A stretch of 8,977 bases of DNA, from the NCBI GenBank assembly GCA_009936895.1, contig JAACDS010000343.1, positions 1-8,977 of the forward strand. Direction: 5' to 3'. The notes beneath the pieces are model-generated. The model saw nothing but the letters and a program-made list of their open reading frames with translations, was not told where the DNA came from and searched no databases. Every line of letters starts with the position of its first letter. The stretch's first letter is position 1. This document shows, piece by piece, positions 5,596-8,977 of this stretch. The DNA is from Pseudomonadota bacterium. Lineage in GTDB: Bacteria > Pseudomonadota > Gammaproteobacteria > Pseudomonadales > Azotimanducaceae. The position numbers were made by a program, and so were the translations under genes.

Positions 5596-7050
5596 GTGAG
5601 CGAACTCGCCTTTGACTCAGCCACCCAGCTGGCTGCTAAAATTCAAAACAAAGAAGTATCCGCAGTGGAACTGCTCAACTATTACCTCGGTCGAGTTGAC
5701 CAGTACGATGGTGAGATCAACGCCGTGGTCGTCGATACGCGAGAACAAGCCCTGAAAGACGCGCAACGGGCCGACGAAGACTTGGCCAAAGGCGTAGTCC
5801 AAGGCCCGCTCCACGGCGTTCCCATGACCGTCAAGGAGTCGTTTCATATTGCCGGCACAGTATCGACCTGGGGAAATCCTGCGCTAAAAGACAATATCTT
5901 TGATGAAGACGCCGAAGCCGTAAAAAGACTCAAAGCCGCAGGTGCAAACGTCTTTGGCAAAACCAACATCCCGATCTCATTGGCTGATTTTCAAAGCTAC
6001 AACGACGTCTATGGCACCACCAACAATCCCTATGATCACAGCCGCGGACCTGGCGGATCGTCAGGCGGATCGGCAGCGGCCCTCGCTGCAGGGCTGACCG
6101 GCCTGGAAATTGGCTCGGACATTGGCGGCTCTATTCGCAACCCTGCGCACTTTTGCGGCGTCTTTGGTCATAAACCGACCCATGGTCTGCTGTGGATGAA
6201 GGGCCATGCTGCCGCGCCCAAAATGCGCTCCACCCCCGACATTTCGGTGATCGGGCCGTTGGCACGCTCTGCCAGCGATCTACGAACCTCAATCGACGTG
6301 ATTGCGGGGCCCGATCCAATTGTCGCCCGAGGCTACAAGCTGGATCTGCCGGATCTGAACGGTCGGAATCTTAGTGATCTGCGCATCGGTATCTGGCGTG
6401 GCGACCAACTAGCACCGGTAACTAAAGAAGTGGAAGACCGCGTCAACCTCGTTGCCGCTGCGTTACGCGATGCCGGTGCAAGCCTGAATGAAGAAGCGCG
6501 TCCGGCGTTCGACACGTCTGAATCCCACGACATATATAGTCATTTGCTGCAGGCAACCATGGCATCACGCATGCCCGATGCCGACTACAACTCCTTAGTG
6601 GCACATGTCAGCACGCTGGATCCGGCAGATCAGAGCGATGCCGCCAAAGTCTTCCGGGGGCAGGTCACGTCGTTCAGAGATTGGGCCACAGCCAACGAAG
6701 CGCGCAACAAGCTGCGCTGGGCTTGGCACGATTACTTTAGCGAATTCGACGCCCTGGTCATGCCGATCATGGCGACGCCGGCGTTCAAGCACGATCACCG
6801 TCCATTCGGCGAACGCACGATTTTGGTCGACAACGCAGAGCGGCCGTACTTTGAACAAGTGTTCTGGGCTGGGCTGACTGGCGTCGCATTCCTACCGTCT
6901 ACCGTCATCCCGACGGGCCTAAACAATGACGGGCTGCCCATCGGCGTGCAAATTGTTGGACCGGAGTTTGGTGACCTTGTCACCATTGGTGTCGCCCAGG
7001 AGCTGGAGCGTTTAGGCTTCGACTTTACGCCGCCCGCGGCATATCGCTAG
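5596..7050 (+). CDS. Amidase-signature family amidase
   Basis: This 484-residue enzyme belongs to the amidase-signature family, which hydrolyses amide bonds through a Ser-cisSer-Lys triad. Numbered from the GTG, the triad is K80 (V-K-E-S), S155 (G-P-G-G-S-S-G-G) and S179 (D-I-G-G-S-I-R). The spacings of 75 and 24 residues equal those of K142, S217 and S241 in fatty acid amide hydrolase. The glycine/serine-rich signature spans about 151-185, and the length fits the family. It is unlikely to be GatA of the tRNA amidotransferase, because no gatB or gatC lies beside it. There is no signal peptide. The GTG at 5596 is chosen over ATG 5581 and TTG 5527 because of the GGGAG upstream. It lies 17 nt before mvaD, probably in the same transcript, but a chemical link to the mevalonate route is not evident. 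The substrate is unknown. Confidence 0.88.
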   Translation: MSELAFDSATQLAAKIQNKEVSAVELLNYYLGRVDQYDGEINAVVVDTREQALKDAQRADEDLAKGVVQGPLHGVPMTVKESFHIAGTVSTWGNPALKDNIFDEDAEAVKRLKAAGANVFGKTNIPISLADFQSYNDVYGTTNNPYDHSRGPGGSSGGSAAALAAGLTGLEIGSDIGGSIRNPAHFCGVFGHKPTHGLLWMKGHAAAPKMRSTPDISVIGPLARSASDLRTSIDVIAGPDPIVARGYKLDLPDLNGRNLSDLRIGIWRGDQLAPVTKEVEDRVNLVAAALRDAGASLNEEARPAFDTSESHDIYSHLLQATMASRMPDADYNSLVAHVSTLDPADQSDAAKVFRGQVTSFRDWATANEARNKLRWAWHDYFSEFDALVMPIMATPAFKHDHRPFGERTILVDNAERPYFEQVFWAGLTGVAFLPSTVIPTGLNNDGLPIGVQIVGPEFGDLVTIGVAQELERLGFDFTPPAAYR

Positions 7051-7067
7051 AACCTACCAAGGCCTCC

Positions 7068-8003
7068 ATGACAACAGCCCACGCTCACCCCAACATTGCC
7101 CTAGTGAAATACTGGGGCAAACAGGAAAAGCCGGGCAATTTTCCGGCAACCCCGAATCTGTCCATCACCTTGGCCGGACTGACCACGGTCACCCGCGTCA
7201 CAAACGCGACGTCAGACACATTCGTTCTCCACGGCAATACCACCAACGATCCCAAACTGGTTCGCTGGCTGGAGACTCTCCGCGGCACCTTCGATGTGCC
7301 ACCGCTGCAAATTGAAAGCGAAAATGATTTTCCCACCAGTGCTGGTCTGGCCTCGTCAGCATCGGGCTTTGCCGCCCTAATCATCGCCATCAACACGCAC
7401 TGTGGCCTCGGGTTAAATCAGGAAATGTGTTCTGAGTGGGCGCGCATGGGTTCCGCCAGTGCCGCTCGATCAATTTTCGGCGGTTTCGTGGCGTTGGTGC
7501 CGCCCCAGTGGCAAGCAATCCCCATGGCGAAACACGATCATTGGCCGCTGGAGGTAGTGGTTGCGGTCACCAGCAATGAGCCCAAAAGCGTCAACTCTGG
7601 CGAGGGCATGGAGCGTTCGAGATTGACATCGCCCTACTACAACGCCTGGGTGCGTGACGCCGCCACAGACTTTGCCGCCGCATCTGAGGCCATTGTCGGC
7701 AGAGATTTTCCTGCGCTTGCCGCGGTTGCCGAACTTAATTGTTTGAAAATGCATTCGATTATGCTCACCAGCCAACCCACCTTGAGCTACTGGACACCGG
7801 CCAGTATCGCGTGCATGGATCGGGTACGCAGCCTGCGTGAAGCGGGACATGATGTGTTCTTTACCATGGACGCAGGTCCGCAAATCAAAGCTGTGTGTCT
7901 ACCGACAAGTACTGACGCCGTCGCCAGCGCGCTGAGCAAAACGCCAGGAGTACTCAATGTGATACAAAGTTCTCTTGGCGAAGGTGCTCGAGTCGTCACA
8001 TGA
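7068..8003 (+). CDS. mvaD: Diphosphomevalonate decarboxylase
   Basis: MvaD catalyses the last step to isopentenyl diphosphate in the classical mevalonate pathway: ATP-dependent decarboxylation of mevalonate-5-diphosphate in the cytoplasm. The 311 residues carry the family's GHMP-kinase-fold landmarks in order: A6-H-P-N-I-A-L-V-K-Y-W-G-K18, then P-A-T-P-N-L-S (26-32). The ATP-binding loop P89-T-S-A-G-L-A-S-S-A-S-G100 follows, then R126-M-G-S-A-S-A-A-R134-S. Last comes T266-M-D268-A-G-P, where D268 is the conserved catalytic Asp. The loop reads G-S-A-S-A where the family usually has G-S-G-S-A, a small substitution. The start has AAGG 5 nt upstream and lies 17 nt after the amidase stop. Its TGA stop overlaps the next ATG (ATGA), implying translational coupling to mvaK2. 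A related mevalonate 3-kinase is less likely given the intact D-A-G-P motif and its neighbour. Confidence 0.93.
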   Translation: MTTAHAHPNIALVKYWGKQEKPGNFPATPNLSITLAGLTTVTRVTNATSDTFVLHGNTTNDPKLVRWLETLRGTFDVPPLQIESENDFPTSAGLASSASGFAALIIAINTHCGLGLNQEMCSEWARMGSASAARSIFGGFVALVPPQWQAIPMAKHDHWPLEVVVAVTSNEPKSVNSGEGMERSRLTSPYYNAWVRDAATDFAAASEAIVGRDFPALAAVAELNCLKMHSIMLTSQPTLSYWTPASIACMDRVRSLREAGHDVFFTMDAGPQIKAVCLPTSTDAVASALSKTPGVLNVIQSSLGEGARVVT

Positions 8004-8959
8004 TCCATGCATCGGCGCCGGGAAAGATTGTCCTATGGGGCGAGTACGCCGTGTTGGCCGGTGCGCCCGCCGGCGTAATGGCACTAAGTAACCGGGCGAC
8101 AATCCGGATGGCGCCCTCGCCGGACGAGCACTGGCACTTTCACAGCGAAGGGTTTGTCACAGAACCCGCAAGATGCCCGAGCGATCAACTCCCCAGCAAC
8201 CCGCAAAGCACCTTTGTTCGTCTGATTCTGGCTCGCTGGGGTTACAGATCCCTCGCCGAATGCGCCAACCCGCTGAGCATCACAGCGGACAGTTCAGCAT
8301 TTTTCGCAGCAGGTGAAAAATTAGGGTTAGGCTCTTCGGCGGCGGTTTGCGCCGCAACCTACTGCGCCTTATGCGAGCTTACCCAGCACTCTGCGCTGCT
8401 CAGCGACGTAATGGCATTACATCGTGACTGGCAAGGGGGAAAAGGCAGCGGACTCGATGTCGCCAGTGCTTGGCACGGCGGACTGATCCACTTTCAACAG
8501 GGCAAGGCCGTACCCGCAGATTGGCCAACAGATCTCTTTTGGCAGGTTGTCTGGAGTGGTAACAGCGCCAAAACAACCGATCACATCACTCACTTTGAAC
8601 GGTGGCGAGACGGCGCCGACAACACACCATTGAACGACCTCGCCATGCTTAGCAATGAGATCTGCAAGCAGGGCCCAAATCTGTCATTGCTGACCGATTA
8701 CTGCCAGACACTAAAAGCCCTCGACGAGGCTGCAATTCTCAATATTTTCACCCAAGAACACTCAAGGTTGGGTAAACTTGCCGCCGCCTTGGGAGTGCTC
8801 TACAAGCCCTGCGGCGCGGGTGGTGGTGATATCGGCATTGCATTCTCCGAGGATCCACAGGCGATAGCCGCTTTTCGACAACAAGCCGCAGCAAACGGCT
8901 TCTTACCACTAGATTTGGAGATGGCCACAGATGGCGTCGCATTCGAGCAACGACAATGA
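8000..8959 (+). CDS. mvaK2: Phosphomevalonate kinase
   Basis: This 319-residue GHMP kinase phosphorylates mevalonate-5-phosphate to the diphosphate, directly upstream of MvaD in the pathway. Seen: the N-terminal motif S5-A-P-G-K-I-V-L-W-G-E15-Y-A-V-L, the ATP loop G109-L-G-S-S-A-A115, the K148-G-S-G-L-D153-V-A segment and the C-terminal G272-A-G-G-G-D277-I-G-I. The form G-S-G-x-D-V-A together with G-A-G-G-G-D is characteristic of phosphomevalonate kinase, whereas mevalonate kinase has a G-T-P-S-G-x-D-N type motif. Its ATG overlaps the mvaD stop, and its own TGA overlaps an ATG that follows, so it sits inside a translationally coupled operon. The product is about the usual length or slightly short for the family. 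The assignment over mevalonate kinase rests on these motifs. Confidence 0.87.
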   Translation: MIHASAPGKIVLWGEYAVLAGAPAGVMALSNRATIRMAPSPDEHWHFHSEGFVTEPARCPSDQLPSNPQSTFVRLILARWGYRSLAECANPLSITADSSAFFAAGEKLGLGSSAAVCAATYCALCELTQHSALLSDVMALHRDWQGGKGSGLDVASAWHGGLIHFQQGKAVPADWPTDLFWQVVWSGNSAKTTDHITHFERWRDGADNTPLNDLAMLSNEICKQGPNLSLLTDYCQTLKALDEAAILNIFTQEHSRLGKLAAALGVLYKPCGAGGGDIGIAFSEDPQAIAAFRQQAAANGFLPLDLEMATDGVAFEQRQ

Positions 8960-8977
8960 TTCGAACACTACTGGCAA
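8956..8977 (+). CDS. Start of the next operon gene (truncated by the window edge)
   Basis: An ATG at 8956 overlaps the mvaK2 stop in the same ATGA arrangement seen between mvaD and mvaK2, and the frame stays open to the right edge (M-I-R-T-L-L-A). Seven codons are too few to identify a family. Mevalonate kinase or another pathway enzyme is plausible from position alone. The repeated overlap pattern is the main support that this is a real start. Confidence 0.5.

Noticed and set aside
5596..7050. Naming the amidase gatA
   Set aside because: No gatB or gatC nearby; it stands before mevalonate genes instead.

Overview
The window is compact, GC-moderate bacterial DNA with short intergenic gaps, Shine-Dalgarno-led genes and ATGA overlaps. 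The protein styles (large class III CoA transferase, membrane fatty acid desaturase, amidase-signature enzyme, MBL-fold hydrolase) fit a Proteobacterium, most likely a free-living, possibly marine, gammaproteobacterium. This placement is an inference from protein style; there is no rRNA or marker gene here. I saw no tRNA, CRISPR array, insertion sequence or phage gene.

Layout. (1) 116-589 (+): a small thioredoxin-fold, peroxiredoxin-like gene interrupted by one in-frame TGA at 248-250. The TGA sits exactly where the first cysteine of a W-C-P-Y-C redox motif belongs, so the gene is best read as a selenoprotein (U-P-Y-C, 157 aa) with a bacterial SECIS-like hairpin just downstream. A conventional gene caller would cut it to a 106-aa fragment starting at 269. 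(2) 612-1571 and 1611-3935 (-): a fatty acid desaturase downstream of a 774-aa fused double-domain class III CoA transferase, 39 nt apart and probably co-transcribed. Only the second CoA-transferase half keeps the catalytic Asp (D565); the first has Thr at the matching place (T169). (3) A 123-bp divergent intergenic region (3936-4058) with a 6-1-6 inverted repeat and candidate promoters for both directions. (4) 4059-5189 (+): MBL-fold metallo-hydrolase with all metal ligands, followed by a small two-helix membrane protein (5220-5477). (5) 5596 to the right edge (+): an amidase-signature enzyme, diphosphomevalonate decarboxylase (mvaD), phosphomevalonate kinase (mvaK2) and the first codons of a further gene. 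The last three are joined by short gaps or ATGA overlaps and look like one operon.

How they work together. mvaK2 phosphorylates mevalonate-5-phosphate and MvaD decarboxylates the diphosphate to isopentenyl diphosphate, so this end of the window is part of a classical mevalonate route, unusual against the MEP route used by most Proteobacteria. The CoA transferase and desaturase suggest acyl-CoA or lipid chemistry, but their substrates cannot be read from sequence. The selenoprotein stands alone, convergent with the desaturase. It is the most interesting item here, because its annotation depends on reading UGA as selenocysteine.
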